The position numbers and the translations under genes are program-made. A stretch of 64,000 nucleotides of DNA from Saccharomycopsis fibuligera x Saccharomycopsis cf. fibuligera (lineage: Eukaryota; Ascomycota; Saccharomycetes; Ascoideales; Saccharomycopsidaceae), in NCBI GenBank assembly GCA_001936135.1, contig CP012820.1, positions 2,224,501-2,288,500 on the forward strand, in the 5' to 3' direction. The notes under the pieces are model-generated. The model did not search any database. It was given only the letters and a program-made list of their open reading frames with translations, and was not told the origin of the DNA. Shown one piece after another: positions 9,379 through 21,971 of this stretch (positions are counted from its first letter, which is position 1; every line of letters begins with the position of its first letter).

Positions 9379-12336
9379 CTAAACAAGCACTAATTGTGCT
9401 TTACGTTTACTTGTAGCTGGATCCAATATCGATTTGATTTGAACATTAACATGATCGAACACTGCCACGGTTCTGCTTTGTCCGGCCTTGTCTTTGAAAG
9501 TCAAAGAATAAGAGTCATCGTCGTAATTGGCAGTATTGACATCACCAAGAATTTCCAATTTGATCAAACCTTCAATGCCAAATTTAGGAACTAAGACAAC
9601 AATACCGTTGGAAAACACCTTAATGACATAACCTTCTTGTTTGTCCTGTGTGTTATTCTTCATCACCTGGCCAACATAATATTCAATACTGGCTCTACCG
9701 GCAAATTGGGCATTTCTGTGGCGCTTATTAATATTTTTACAAATCAACTCCATCTTACCCTTGTCACGATGACTGAAATCCAAAGATTCATATCCTATAG
9801 CAGCGGCCAATTGTCTATGAGCAACAACATCACAATAACGACGAATTGGAGAAGTAAAGTGAGTATAAATCTCACTTGCTAAACCGTAATGCCTAAACTC
9901 GCCATAACTGTACATTCCGGCAGGGAAATATTCAGCTGCCATCATGCAACGCGTAGCCATAATTCTTAACAATGTGTTAAAGTAAGAATCATTTTCGTCA
10001 ACGCAACGATCCAAAGAATCTGCCAAAGCTTTTGAAGAGTCCAAAGAAATGTGCATATTTTTCCTCACGCTCAACATCTCATTTAACACCTCAAAGTTCG
10101 TTGCTGGAGGTGCTGCATGTCTTCTAAGCATTGCTGTTTGAGGAAAAGCGTCATAAATCTTTTGAGCAACGGAAATATTAGCTAACAACATGAATTCTTC
10201 AACCAAAGAGTTTGTAGCTAATAATTTTTTGATTTCAACTTCGCCTGGATCTGCCGTTTCGCTTTCCATGTGAACTTTAACCTCTGGACTTGCCAAGTTC
10301 AACGCACCGGCTGCCATTCTCTTTTGTTTAAGTTTGATTGATAAATTCAAAAGAGCTCTCATTCCTTTGGTTAAGTCATCTTGATTGTTCTCATCATCAA
10401 TACGGATTTGAGCTTGTTCATATGAAAATGCTTCACGAGACTTAATTATGGATTTGTAAAAATTAACATCCACAATATTTGCTTCATTATCTAAGGTCCA
10501 AATCACTGAGAAAGAAAATCTGTCAACATGTGGTTTCAAAGAACACAAATCTGTACCCAACAACATTGGTAACATATCTATACGCTTGTCCACAAGATAC
10601 ACTGATGTACCTCTAGATGCACCTTCGGCATCTAATGGCGTATTTGGTTTCACGAAATGCGTCACATCTGCAATATGTACACCAACTTCCCAATTCCCAT
10701 CTGGCAACTGTTTAGCGTGCAAAGCATCATCGATATCGACACAACCTGGTGGATCAATAGAACAAACCAATTTGTCTCTGAAATCTTTTCTCTTTTTGAT
10801 TTGCTCGTCACCATCGAGTTTTTCCGGCACCTTCCAGTCATGTCCTTCTTTTGGCAAACAATCTAAAACTTTTTTACTGAATGGTCTATATTCAACATCA
10901 TGCTCTAAAAGTAACGCTTCAGTTTCAGCTTCAACAGATTCAATAGCACCTAAAGATCTAACAAAGTGACCTTCAGGATATTTGGAAGTACTTGGCCATG
11001 AATCAACTGCAACCACAATTCTTTGTCCTAAGAGTTCTCTTGCTTTTCTAGTACGAATTCTAATTTTTGGTAATGATCTATCCATCAAAATAACAAAACA
11101 ATTTCTTGGAGCATTAGAAACATGAGTGTCTTTGCCAACAGAATTTTCTGAAATTTGACCAACATAGAATCTCCAACTTCGTTTGCTGATACCGACCACT
11201 TTAGCTGTCGGTTGTACTTTATTAGCACCCTCTTCAGATGATGCCTTTTGAGCTTCCTTGGCTAAAAATAATCTTTCTTTATCAGAAATGATTGAGTTTT
11301 GACTGGCATCAGTTTCTTCCGCATTGTCATTAGCATCCAAGTTTTCTTCTTCAATAATTTCAGTAGATGGAGTTTTCCATTTAGATTTTGGTAACAATTC
11401 AACAACAACTTGGTCACCATTAAAACTTCTGTTCAAGTTTTCTCTACCCAAGATAATTAAAGGTTTTTTAAATGCTGGAACAGATACAGTACCTTCCAAG
11501 AAATTGTAAGATGAAATGTTGATTGATCCTTGATATAATGTTCCCGTTTTGATACCTCCCATAAGTCTCGCGGTGGTATAGTATTGAGGAAATTTGGTTT
11601 CGTTATGATGACTAAATGATGGAGTATTTTCCAAATTTGGCAAGAAATCTTTCAAGTCACTGCTATTTGGTAGGTTATCAACATAACTTTCTAACGATTC
11701 AGCAATAACGCCTTCTTTCAAGGCCTTCTCTCTATTATCTTTATCATTACAAATGAAAACAATACTTATCTTTTTCGCCTTCTTATCTTGATGTTGCTGC
11801 AAGTGATTTTGATAGAAAACACAACACTTTCTAATTGCGCGGTCATTTCGGTCATTTATGGTCTCATTCAAGTTTCTATTAACAAAAGTCTCTTCGAAGA
11901 ACTCATTGTGAAAGACAACATATCTTTTCTCATCTGATTTGCACAAACCTCTCAATCTGGTATATATCGGAAAAGATCTGTTTCTAACTTCTTCCAAAAC
12001 TGTTTGAGGAATTATAACATCGAAGAAGCCACTATTGTTTTCTAAAAGATCAATTGCTTGAAGAACAATATTAGTATCTACCACCAAATAATGATGACCA
12101 TAAGCCTTAGCATAAATAGGAGCTTCAGACAACACAAATTGTGGAAGCTGGTTGTTAGCATCTGGCTTTACTATTTCTGGACATTTGGTGCAAATCTTTG
12201 AATAGCAAGGAATATCATCTCTCAAGTAATGTTCTCTGACAACCTTAGTAGCCCCTCCGTTTCTGGATCTCACAAAAACTTTCTGGGTAACCGTAAGGCC
12301 GCTAGACAATCTTTTCTTTGGTACCACTGTAGCCAT
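9379..12336 (-). CDS. DIS3: Exosome catalytic subunit Dis3/Rrp44
   Basis: 985 residues, against about 1001 in S. cerevisiae. The N terminus has the three-cysteine CR3 motif (C44, C49, C52) followed by a PIN endonuclease domain with acidic residues at D87 (VVDTN), E115/E116 and D165 (NDRND). Two OB-type cold-shock regions follow, then the RNB 3'-5' exonuclease core with the metal-binding motif [11 protein letters not shown] in the middle third, and a C-terminal S1 domain. All catalytic residues I can recognise are present, so both nuclease activities should be intact. Dis3 is the only catalytically active subunit of the core RNA exosome in nucleus and cytoplasm. It shares a short 182-bp divergent promoter with the peptidase gene to its right, and its 3' end lies only 77 bp from the GCN20 stop codon. 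Confidence 0.97.
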   Translation of the reverse strand: MATVVPKKRLSSGLTVTQKVFVRSRNGGATKVVREHYLRDDIPCYSKICTKCPEIVKPDANNQLPQFVLSEAPIYAKAYGHHYLVVDTNIVLQAIDLLENNSGFFDVIIPQTVLEEVRNRSFPIYTRLRGLCKSDEKRYVVFHNEFFEETFVNRNLNETINDRNDRAIRKCCVFYQNHLQQHQDKKAKKISIVFICNDKDNREKALKEGVIAESLESYVDNLPNSSDLKDFLPNLENTPSFSHHNETKFPQYYTTARLMGGIKTGTLYQGSINISSYNFLEGTVSVPAFKKPLIILGRENLNRSFNGDQVVVELLPKSKWKTPSTEIIEEENLDANDNAEETDASQNSIISDKERLFLAKEAQKASSEEGANKVQPTAKVVGISKRSWRFYVGQISENSVGKDTHVSNAPRNCFVILMDRSLPKIRIRTRKARELLGQRIVVAVDSWPSTSKYPEGHFVRSLGAIESVEAETEALLLEHDVEYRPFSKKVLDCLPKEGHDWKVPEKLDGDEQIKKRKDFRDKLVCSIDPPGCVDIDDALHAKQLPDGNWEVGVHIADVTHFVKPNTPLDAEGASRGTSVYLVDKRIDMLPMLLGTDLCSLKPHVDRFSFSVIWTLDNEANIVDVNFYKSIIKSREAFSYEQAQIRIDDENNQDDLTKGMRALLNLSIKLKQKRMAAGALNLASPEVKVHMESETADPGEVEIKKLLATNSLVEEFMLLANISVAQKIYDAFPQTAMLRRHAAPPATNFEVLNEMLSVRKNMHISLDSSKALADSLDRCVDENDSYFNTLLRIMATRCMMAAEYFPAGMYSYGEFRHYGLASEIYTHFTSPIRRYCDVVAHRQLAAAIGYESLDFSHRDKGKMELICKNINKRHRNAQFAGRASIEYYVGQVMKNNTQDKQEGYVIKVFSNGIVVLVPKFGIEGLIKLEILGDVNTANYDDDSYSLTFKDKAGQSRTVAVFDHVNVQIKSILDPATSKRKAQLVLV

Positions 12337-12518
12337 ATCTGTATTGAACTAAGCGTAGTGTTTTGTATGGTAACTACTACACTGTTGCCACTATTATGTT
12401 GTAACTTATAATTCAGAGAGAAAAGTTTTCTGCATGAAGGAAAAAAAGGCATCATGGAGTCGTGTTAGGGACAGTCCAAGAGTGCGTTTAGTATTATGCA
12501 TCGGGCAGAAAGAGGAAA
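12337..12518. promoter_or_regulatory. Short bidirectional promoter DIS3/PFF1
   Basis: Only 182 bp separate the start codons of two divergent genes, so both must be driven from this stretch. No specific site is recognised. Confidence 0.5.
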
Positions 12519-15500
12519 ATGGAACCGCCATCTTTATCAAGATTATCGCTATCAACAAGTACACAGTCAGCAACACTTCTGTTCTTCTCTAAACAGCAGC
12601 CGTTGCAATTGATATTAGCAATATCTGTTATCATGGCTAACGTTAAAGCGTCTAAACATTATTCCAGGAACGTCAGTTCCTTTAGCGCCAAAGTGGCAAG
12701 CTTCTTTAGCGGTCTCTTCAAGTTCAGAAAGACGTCATTAACATTATTTGCTGTTCTCGCTTATGTTACAGTGATTGCCTTGGACTTCTACGCTGAGTAC
12801 TCATCATTGAGTGTCCCTAGCCCAGAACCATACTATCTCGAATCTGCTTGGTACGATTTGCAGAAAATCTCCGAAAAACCGCATCCTTATCACTCCCATG
12901 CCAATGATGAGGTCTATGAATACATTTACAACAGAGCACTTTCTTACGCCAAACGCAATTCATCATTGATACAAATGGGCACAGACTTTGGTCAAGGCTC
13001 ACTTTATAAGCAAAGAGATGTCTTCAATGATAGTTCTACTGACGCAAGAATTATATATTTTGAGTCTGGCAATGTTTTGGTAAAAATTCAAGGCTCTAAC
13101 CCAAGTTTATCTGCAGTTTTAGTTAGTGCTCATTTTGATTCTGTACCTACTGCATATGGGACTACTGATGATGGGATGGGTATTGCTTCCATGTTTGGTA
13201 TTTTGGATTATTATTCAAATAATAACAAACAACCAAAAAGATCGATCATATTTAACTTTAACAATGATGAGGAATTTGGGTTATTAGGTGCCACATCTTT
13301 CTTCAATCACAAGTGGTCCAAAGAAGTCGGGTACTTCATAAACTTGGAAGGTACTGGGGCTGGCGGTAGAGCCATTTTGTTCAGAGCAACAAACTACGGA
13401 CTCGCCAAATATTACAAGTATGTTCCTTCCCCTTTTGCTTCTTCAATTTTTCAAGAAGGATTCAACAAGCGATTCATCAGTAGTGAAACAGATTATAAAG
13501 TCTACGCTCAAAACGGCTTGAAAGGTTTCGACATAGCATTTTACAAACCAAGATCATTATATCATACTGCAAGAGATTCAATTGATGGTACAACTAAAGG
13601 CTCATTGTACCATATGTTGAGTAACAGCTTACTGTTGACCAAAAAGCTCGCTAACGAGCAGGAAATTGATGATGATGAAAGTGAAGCAGTGTATTTTGAC
13701 ATTCTCGGAAAATTTTTGGTTATTTTCTCTATCAATACTTTATACACTTTCAATATTGTTTTGTTAGTTGTTATTCCTGTAATAATTATAGTATTACTTA
13801 TTGTCATATTTAAAAGAGGAACATGGAGAATAACACACTCAAAGGTCTCATCATTGATAAGATTACCTGTGAGCTTGGTCATTTCGGGGATAATTACAGA
13901 TTGGATAGGCAATTTAATTCAACATAAAAACCCATTAATAGTCTCGCTCAATTACAATATCGTATTGCTAGTGTTGACTGCAGCGGTATTGTTATCTAAT
14001 TATATTGTTTTGAATTTCTTCAATAATGTTCTGCGAATCCATGATCAAAAGCTGGTCGTTCTATTAGAATTAACATTTATTTCGTGGATAGTGACTATTG
14101 TGGCAACAGTCAGAGAAAGGCCTCAAAGTGTCAGCACTGGGGAGTGGTTACCTACAGTGTTATATATTCTATTAAGTGCCAGTTCTATTTTTGGATTGTT
14201 AGGTCTTGCTGTAAAGAGAAATTGTGTACCAACTATTAACATTGTTGACTATGGAGCAACCGGCGAGCATTACTTAGATATGGAAAGACAGCAACAACCA
14301 TCAGGGGCCATAGAACGTGATAATGTACAGCCGCATGAAACAGCAACAATTCAAAATGATCAATATGGGAGAGACGATGAACCAAATAGCGTAGATCAAT
14401 CCACTGCTAATGACGAGGAAGATATTGAGGCTTCTGATGAGGCGTCACCGTTGCTTGGTGGTGATACAGCCAACGATGACAGAAATACATCCGATGATGA
14501 TATTAGACAAAAGATCAAAAAAGTGGCTATTGACTCTTTGAATTATGACTGGTCAATACAATTTTTTATTTTAGTTCCAACCGGTCTTTATTTCATCTAC
14601 TTCAATATTCATGAAATGTTGCAAGCAGTTTACCAGAACTCACAAGATGGTACTGAATCAGTCAAACAGGTTTTCTTTTTCCTTAAAACCTCTGCCTTTG
14701 TATTTTCTATTCCAATCATTGCATTTTCTCACAAATTAAATTACCTCCTGAGATTAGGTTTATTTTTGGCAATAATTTTTGGTAGCCTTATTGCTACATA
14801 CACATTCCCATTCAATTACCACAATCCTTTGAAGATATCATTTTATCAGCAAATTGACTTGGATACTGGAGCACAGCCAATTGTGAACATTATTGGAAGC
14901 AAATCATATGTTAAACCATTTTTACAAGACCTTCCAAGCATCAAAGAAGCGAAAACTGAGATTCAATGTATTGACAATACAAGAAGACCAGGTCAAGAGG
15001 TTTGCAGTTATAGAGGTCTTGATCCAAATTTGGTAAGCAATAAAACTGGTAAAACTGAATTTAATGATATTTTATCTGTCAAAGTTTTGAAAAACAGCAA
15101 CAACAATAATGATAAAGTGTCGCCATACGAACCCTTGAGCGCTGAATTTTTGATCAAAGTGAAAGATAACAGGCAATGTGTTTTAACTTTCAACAGCACC
15201 AGTTACAAATCATTTCAATATGGTAAATCGCCATTGCGTCTTTTGAAAATTTACCATGATGATAACAACACGTATGATAATTATAGTAGAAGACTGGTAA
15301 TTGACTATACCGGCAGTTCCGTACCACAGGGACCGAAATTAGGCTTTACTACATTGCCTACCGGATATTCAAAAGATAAAGATGGTAACGATTATTTTAA
15401 ATGGTTCAAAGGTATTGATCAGGTACAAATACATAAAATTAATTGGACGCAACCGCATTACCACGTCGGAGTACAATGGATTCCCAGATGGTTTGATGAT

Positions 15501-15740
15501 GATTATGACGAGGACGGTAATAGTGTTGATGACGAACAAGATAGTAACAGCAGACTTAACAGGTTGGGTATCAACATTGAATGCTATTGGGGCGAATATG
15601 ATACCGAAGTACAAGTCGGTAAAGATATTGTGCGCAAAGTGCCAGCCTATGATGAATTATTGCAATATAGTCCAAACTACATTGTGTACACTAAAACGTA
15701 TCCTGGGTTAGTTATTTTGAAAAAGTATATTGAGTTGTAA
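12519..15740 (+). CDS. PFF1: Vacuolar membrane M28 metallopeptidase (Pff1 family)
   Basis: 1073 residues, against 976 for S. cerevisiae Pff1 (YBR074W). After a first membrane segment (about 72-92) comes a lumenal M28 zinc-peptidase domain, with zinc ligands visible in SAHFDSVP (His), TDDGMG (Asp), NDEEFG (Glu), NLEGTGAGG and SLYHTARDS (His). A multi-spanning membrane region with at least seven further hydrophobic segments is interrupted by an acidic loop (about 590-665), and a Cys-containing lumenal C-terminal domain follows. The family are vacuolar membrane proteases of unclear substrate. The first ATG at 12519 gives a 38-residue leader absent from S. cerevisiae; a second ATG at 12633 begins MANVKASK and fits the family better. 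Both have A at -3, so the true start is uncertain. Confidence 0.9.
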   Translation: MEPPSLSRLSLSTSTQSATLLFFSKQQPLQLILAISVIMANVKASKHYSRNVSSFSAKVASFFSGLFKFRKTSLTLFAVLAYVTVIALDFYAEYSSLSVPSPEPYYLESAWYDLQKISEKPHPYHSHANDEVYEYIYNRALSYAKRNSSLIQMGTDFGQGSLYKQRDVFNDSSTDARIIYFESGNVLVKIQGSNPSLSAVLVSAHFDSVPTAYGTTDDGMGIASMFGILDYYSNNNKQPKRSIIFNFNNDEEFGLLGATSFFNHKWSKEVGYFINLEGTGAGGRAILFRATNYGLAKYYKYVPSPFASSIFQEGFNKRFISSETDYKVYAQNGLKGFDIAFYKPRSLYHTARDSIDGTTKGSLYHMLSNSLLLTKKLANEQEIDDDESEAVYFDILGKFLVIFSINTLYTFNIVLLVVIPVIIIVLLIVIFKRGTWRITHSKVSSLIRLPVSLVISGIITDWIGNLIQHKNPLIVSLNYNIVLLVLTAAVLLSNYIVLNFFNNVLRIHDQKLVVLLELTFISWIVTIVATVRERPQSVSTGEWLPTVLYILLSASSIFGLLGLAVKRNCVPTINIVDYGATGEHYLDMERQQQPSGAIERDNVQPHETATIQNDQYGRDDEPNSVDQSTANDEEDIEASDEASPLLGGDTANDDRNTSDDDIRQKIKKVAIDSLNYDWSIQFFILVPTGLYFIYFNIHEMLQAVYQNSQDGTESVKQVFFFLKTSAFVFSIPIIAFSHKLNYLLRLGLFLAIIFGSLIATYTFPFNYHNPLKISFYQQIDLDTGAQPIVNIIGSKSYVKPFLQDLPSIKEAKTEIQCIDNTRRPGQEVCSYRGLDPNLVSNKTGKTEFNDILSVKVLKNSNNNNDKVSPYEPLSAEFLIKVKDNRQCVLTFNSTSYKSFQYGKSPLRLLKIYHDDNNTYDNYSRRLVIDYTGSSVPQGPKLGFTTLPTGYSKDKDGNDYFKWFKGIDQVQIHKINWTQPHYHVGVQWIPRWFDDDYDEDGNSVDDEQDSNSRLNRLGINIECYWGEYDTEVQVGKDIVRKVPAYDELLQYSPNYIVYTKTYPGLVILKKYIEL

Positions 15741-16353
15741 TTTCTCCAATTTATCTAACTTGTTTATGTCTCTATCTTTTTATCTTTTTTTTATTCTAAA
15801 TATTTAATGTTGCTTGACTAATTCTATGTGCTATAAAAGATTTGATTTTCTTTTGATTAAACCTTCATGGACGATTTTCAGTTGTAAGAACCTGTGTCTG
15901 AAACATCAGCCTATCTACATACATCGAGCACCCATGAGTTTAACAAACTGCGTATAGAATTCAATACATAATTTTTTCAATACATAATTTTTTCAATAAG
16001 CGAGTAAAGGCTTTCTAGTATATAGACGAATCAGACAAGCTCAACCCATCTGAAATTTACATAAGCGCAAGAACAGATTATTCAAGAATTGTAACACATG
16101 CAAAAGTCTAAACTACACAAAACGTTAATTTACAGTTCCAATGCATTAATGCATAAAAACACGCAATGTTCAAAACAAGTGAAGAAATTTAAAACAAAAT
16201 GATTGTTGATTTTGCCGACAATAGTTCAAGATAGAAATGAAATTGATCTAATAGCTGAAAAAATGCCATATCGAGAGCATTTGATCTGCCACGAGTACTG
16301 ATGTACCTAGCACTTGCTAAGCACTACCTCTACCGAAATGTGTTCTTGCTCCG

Positions 16354-16367
16354 GCTTGAGCTCAAGC
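16354..16367. repeat. Perfect 14-bp palindrome
   Basis: GCTTGAGCTCAAGC reads the same on both strands. It sits inside the gene-free tract and is flanked by the further partial match TGCT...AGCA. It could be a dimeric factor site; nothing more can be said. Confidence 0.5.
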
Positions 16368-19300
16368 ACATGAGCACTTCAAAATAAAAGCAGTATACCG
16401 AATGTACTGTGATAGGTGAAATACAAGTTACACAGCATGTCTTTTGGAGCAGGACTACCGAACAACAGTTTATGGGATAATTTCGGCCAGACAGACAGCA
16501 TATGCTATGCAAGCAAGCAAATAGCTACAAAATTGTTACGTTGATGGAAAATTAGGCACTGATCTGCCACTCTTGTATCAAACCACCCTAAAGGTGTTCC
16601 ATTGGCAGAGGCAGCACACCGTATATTTCATAGTCAGCATATTCGTGCTTCTGCGTCTGCTGTTGCTTTCGATAATCATTTACGTTTTGCTTTTTGCGTT
16701 ATGCCATTGCGCTTATTGTCTAATGTTTGAGGTGCCTGTATGTCTGTCGTACTTTCCTAATTTGGGAGATGTTTTCGAATAGTTTGATTTTCAATTGACA
16801 GAACTCTTTCGTTTTCAATCAGTTAAATATTTTTTATATAGACTTGGACTAGGCACTGCAGGTAGCGATAATTTCACCATATTATTTGAAGAATGGCAAT
16901 ATTGGACACAACAAAGGTGCGTTCCCCATGGTTTGTATTTTATGATGACGCCGTTACATGCCATGGCCTAAGACGATTGTTATTGTGAGAATATAATAGT
17001 TTTCTGCTTGATTAGAAATCAGAAAACTTGTGTAAATGAGAAGGTATTGTCTTCGAAATGTAGACGCTGAAAAATTTTAAAAATTTCTCCTAGGCGGACT
17101 AACCTTACCCTATAGGATTAAAAACACAGATCGCAAAAATAAAAATTAAAAAATTTGTAAGCATTCATTGCTTTTTCCCATTTAATATTTGTAAAGTCTT
17201 TAAAGATGGATTATAATGTTGTCGCGAGAAAAGTAGGAACAAATTCCTAGCTCAAACAATCCCATGGATGACAAATAAATCAGGAAAGGCGTCAGTTGAG
17301 TTTATTCTAGCTGTCCGTAATTATTCATCATGTCTTATTCAGAACAACAGAACTAAAAGAACAAAATGTAAAGAAGCAATTAATCAAGAATTCGCGTGAG
17401 TTGGATCCAGAGAAAACTAAGCAAGTTTTAAAAAACAAGTATGTATAATTAAATCAAAGCGCATTATCCTGCAGCCAATTCCCAAAAAAGGAAAAAACGG
17501 TGGTATTTGCGGTTAAATGATCTATAACTCATCTTTCTGCAAGTTACTGCTGCAGCATTTAGTCTTTTACGACCAATAGGTCCAGTAGCAGCTAGGCTAT
17601 TTTGTGGCATGCAAACCGTCTATTTGTGCCAGCTATATCGCACGAACTTATTCATCATGCACAATCTGTGCAGACAGACGAGCCCTGAAGCTCGAGCTAA
17701 CTTGAGAATTAGCTGACGAAGTAGGGAGTTTATGTGGCTATTGCTTATGCTTGCTGTATTTGAGTCTACTGAAGTTGGGTTTCTAGCTTCAGTTAGTATC
17801 CAGCCAAAGCTCTAAATATAAAGCCAGCACGGTGTTTGTTATCAGCAGAACCAAGCAATTGATATTGAAATCCAAAGCACTCATGAATTCACATAAAAAG
17901 GAGAGTTATTCTGATTGTGCTTTCGCAATTGAAGATAAGTCCTTACTTGCGGCTCCCCTCAGCAAATGTCTCACTTCCAAAACTGTCCCTGACGCAATTT
18001 CTCTACTCATCAACTTCTCTTTTCTCTCGTTCTTACCTCAGTTTTTTACACGCAGCACCTAAATTTCGCTGCAGGAATACGTATCTTGCTGTGCTATTCT
18101 ATTTAGAGATCTGACTCCTGAATCAACAATAGCTCCGGGGAGGCGCTGCATGATAGATGCTGGGAAATGACACTAATAACAGAAATATCCCCGAAGTTGG
18201 ATTCTTTCATACTTTTTTTTTGATACCTTGTTTTTCCAAGATCGGCTTCACAAATATTGATTGAAACTATATAGTAGATAAGGGCGAGTGCGTTTAGATC
18301 AACTGACACTGTCTTTCTGCGTATAGCTCTTCTTTCACCTTCACACCTATCACCGTAATGGTGAGTTTTATGAACCAGGGGAAAAAAGAGACAAAAGAAG
18401 TGATTTAATTTTGAAGCGCTAAAGTCAGACAAATTTCATACACAATGAACTTGAAGGGTGGCGTATATTTTGTAAGCAGTATACTTGCTGTGTGCAATCT
18501 TAAAATATATATTATAAATATGATAAAGCCACTTAGATTCGAAGGTTAATTTGAGATATAGCTCTAAGCTTGCCAAGATGTCCATATGGTTTATAGACAT
18601 GATGAAATTGTTTGATTGATCCTCGGCCGAAGAAGAACATTCATCAGGATGCCAAATTGCGTGGGGGAAATTAAAATGAATTTTTTTCATGCACACTGGC
18701 AACAGCATGGACTTGAGCGATGACCTCTCATGAGCCTGTTTTGCAGTTATTGCCGATATTTGCAATACTGAATTATATTATACATTGTACATTTTTCAGA
18801 ATTATTTTCTACGATAATGATAATGTCTAGTAGCTTTGGAACAGATCACTTGGAAGCTGTTAATCGAAATCCACAGGGCAGGTTCATGCTGTGTTTTTTG
18901 ATTGTTTTGTTCTTTGGCTTTCGTCCTATCTTTTATTTGCCAGATTCGTGCAAAAATGGGATAGAACGTACGCAAATCAGCAATTTTTCATTTATTTTAG
19001 GTGCCTATTACAGCGCACAAAATGGCACATCGATTTTGATGAGTGCATCCTGATATGCAGCTATATCCACAGTTAAAGTATTAGCAAAAACCCGTGATGT
19101 CGGCTTGAGTGAATGTTTTCTGGCCGCAAACGCAACCTTCTGAGAATAAACGGCTATAATGTTGGCAGAATAGTGCCTTTTGAAATTTCCGGAAAAGCGG
19201 TACATAAAAATGGTGCAAGATTTGATATAAATTTCTCAATATAAATTAAAGGATTGGCGGAGGTCCTGCCATAAAAATACAGTGAAAGCGTTGATCTTGG

Positions 19301-20021
19301 GAACTACTTAGTGGAAACTGCCATATGGTTTGCTCAGTACACATTGAAATTATGCTACTGTATAGCGCAAAACAGTAAGAATTAAAATCTTGAAATTACC
19401 CCTGTCGCACAACCACTCATGTATGCTATTCGTGAATATGATATGCGGCACACAACCGCATACGCATTAATCCAATTATTTATTGTCTAAACTATTGGTT
19501 TCAAACAATCCATTGTATTATGCAGTCCAAGCACGGGATTCTCGCTATCGCTTGTAAAGAAAAAAAAAAGATAATAATAATAATTATACGTATTGAGTAA
19601 TTTTGACTATGGCCCTATGAAGTCGAAACAGAGATCTCTGTTGTTGGTTTATATAATTAAGAGTAAAACAATGCTAACAATTGATTTGAGAGAAAAAATA
19701 AAAAACTAAAAAAACCAGTCATCTGTTGTTTGGCTTTGGCAGGCTAGCGTACTATTGAGATATTCATGTTTGTGGCTAGCAAACTGATTAACGCGGAGAT
19801 ATACGTTGTAAATAATCAGTTGGTTCTAAGTCAACGCAATATTAGATTGTATTCTTTCTGTTTCATTACTTTATCTTTAAACATCAAAGTTTTTATATTT
19901 GAGAGTTCCATCATATTCCCTTTTCTTGCCAGCTACCCGCCAGCCGCCGCCGTTTAAATCGATTTTCCTGGCTGAAACACGGGCACTACAATTGTATTCA
20001 GAGATGACTAGGATCAATGCG

Positions 20022-20060
<39 letters not shown>
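20022..20060. repeat. Poly-A tract of 39
   Basis: An uninterrupted run of A in the gene-free tract. Tracts of this length disfavour nucleosomes and are unstable in length between isolates. There is no retroposed gene copy beside it that I can recognise. Confidence 0.9.
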
Positions 20061-20062
<2 letters not shown>

Positions 20063-20503
20063 GAAAGTACATTTCAGATTACAAACGTTGCAAGAAGTAC
20101 AAACTGCAAAACTGCACGCTGTAAAAACGTATGGTGAACAATTTTCCTTGAACGAGCAATTACGGAAGTCGTTAATAATAGCAAGCATCATGTTGACCGT
20201 TCAACTTGAATGTGCCACGCCTAATAATTAAGCACAACTAAATATACTCACATTGGTTTGAAAGCCGTTATTAGTTGACTGTCAATCCGTCACCGTAACA
20301 ATGTATGGTGAAACAGTTGTGATCACATTTCTGGTGAATAAACCAGATATTTCAGAGCAAGATGTTAAGCAAGATAACGAAAAAAAAATATTATTTAAAA
20401 TTCAACGTTGTTGGTGCTGGATCTACGCGTAGCTAATGAGACAATAAATATCTAATTTATACACAAAAAGCATGAGAATAAACTTCAAGAGAGAAAGTTG
20501 TTG

Positions 20504-20695
20504 TCAGGAAGAAGCTGCAGAATATTCTAAGGATGAAGACTCTTGAGAGTGACAGCAACTCCAATGATTATAATTGACTATGTCCTTGAGTACTACAGTA
20601 CTATATCTTATACTGCCGCATATTATGCATGACGCTTTCTGTGCACCGCATCGAGTCTTTCTGCACTGTCTGCAGCTTCCCGACCGGAGACACAT
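20504..20695 (-). other. Cys-rich fragment faintly like a Zn2Cys6 cluster
   Basis: A 63-codon frame starting with ATG contains CRQCRKTRC followed by CIIC. This recalls the fungal binuclear zinc cluster (C-x2-C-x6-C-...-C-x2-C), but the spacing between the second and third Cys is 4 rather than 6, and no further domain follows. It may be a relic of a transcription-factor gene or a chance frame. Confidence 0.2.
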
Positions 20696-21971
20696 CCCAT
20701 TTCAATTGAAACATTAACGCATGAATAAAGTGCATGCATCAATTTTGTAGCAGACGAAGTGCACGCCGTACTGCGCTGTACAAGCAAACAGCGTTGTTTG
20801 ACAATCTTCGATTGGCAATTTTGTCAAATGTCGGTCGTATTGGACGTATAACTTTTTCTTGATGTATTTTTAGTTGAGTTGACCGTGGGTGGGCGCAATC
20901 ATTGGTTTTTATAAGGTTTGGCCATACAACGTTAGCAGGCAGAAATGAATACCTTGAAACGTAAATCGCAAACTGTTGAAGTAAGTAGTTCATAGCCAGC
21001 TGTCAACTATCAACAATAGTTACCGTTTGCAATGGCAGTTGCAACGTTACTGTGTGGGGGCGAAGGTCGTATTATATGGTCATCTTCTAATCACATTTAT
21101 CACGGATGTAAAAATAGAGTTGAAAACAGATAATTACGGATTGGCATTTATGATAGCTTCTTATTTACCCTATCAATTGTCAAGTTTGTTGAGTGAGCTC
21201 TTGTATAGCGTGGGTGCGCATTTGGTTATAACGCACGCACCATATTCTTCTCTCGTCACCGCTCTTATTGGTACAGGCGGACGTGAACATAAAGCATATT
21301 TATAGATCATACAAGACAGTATAGTACTCCAATGCGCACAAAGCATATATAATTTACCGTCGCAGGATCCTTGCATTCCATCGGTATAAAAGTGCCGTTG
21401 TAGATATGGATATATGGTGAAGCTAAACTTACTGCGTTCCTGATATTAGATTTGTGTACAACTGTGGGCAACTTACCAATACTTTGATTTCTAAAAATAA
21501 GTTTGACCTCATGTATGGCTATCAGATAGGGCATATCAAGCTGCTTAGCATTGAATAAGAAGACAGGCGTACCGTCACCACATATATGTGGGTATATGGG
21601 AAAAGTAAAAACAAGGCAGTAAGTAACGAAGGTTCTAACTTTGCTAGTTTTATTTATAAATAGTAAAGTATCCTAAATTAGTAAAAGAGCCAACTCGAGT
21701 GGTATATAAAAGTAAAGCAATAAAAAAAGGCAGATTATAATATAGTATATGTTGTTGTTGTTGTTGTAATTTCCAACCAAACAGTCTATCAAAACAGCAC
21801 CAGAATTGAATATAAATTAAGAGCAAAAATCAAAAATCAAAAAAGCCGAAACAAAAGCCGAAACAAAAAGCAACGTAGAGGATAAACACAAGAGACAAAA
21901 TTCCATTTAACAAAACTGTATAACAAGGTCATGAAAGATATAGAACATAAGCAGCTAGTGGGACAAGCATT

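Larger units (their letters stand above)
15741..21971. other. 6.2-kb tract without a convincing gene
   Basis: The largest gene-free stretch of the window, between the 3' ends of PFF1 and of the peroxidase-like gene. Open frames are all near or below 110 codons, mostly without ATG, and encode nothing I recognise. Visible structures are a 16-bp tandem duplication (15962-15993), a perfect 14-bp palindrome (16354-16367), a small hairpin near 19441-19460, a 39-nt poly-A tract (20022-20060) and a Cys-rich fragment (20504-20695, minus). I saw no tRNA, LTR pair or long inverted repeat. It could be a centromere, an ncRNA locus or a decayed gene region; none of these is proven. Confidence 0.5.

Noticed and set aside
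18103-18765. Two abutting 109-codon minus-strand frames
   Set aside because: I considered a decayed gene, but the longer upstream frame starts at TTG and neither resembles a known protein.
19899-20231. Frame with a poly-Lys run
   Set aside because: Created by reading through the 39-nt poly-A tract; no support on either side.
15741-21971. LTR retrotransposon or solo LTR
   Set aside because: No matching terminal repeats, primer-binding site or polyprotein-like frame could be recognised by eye.
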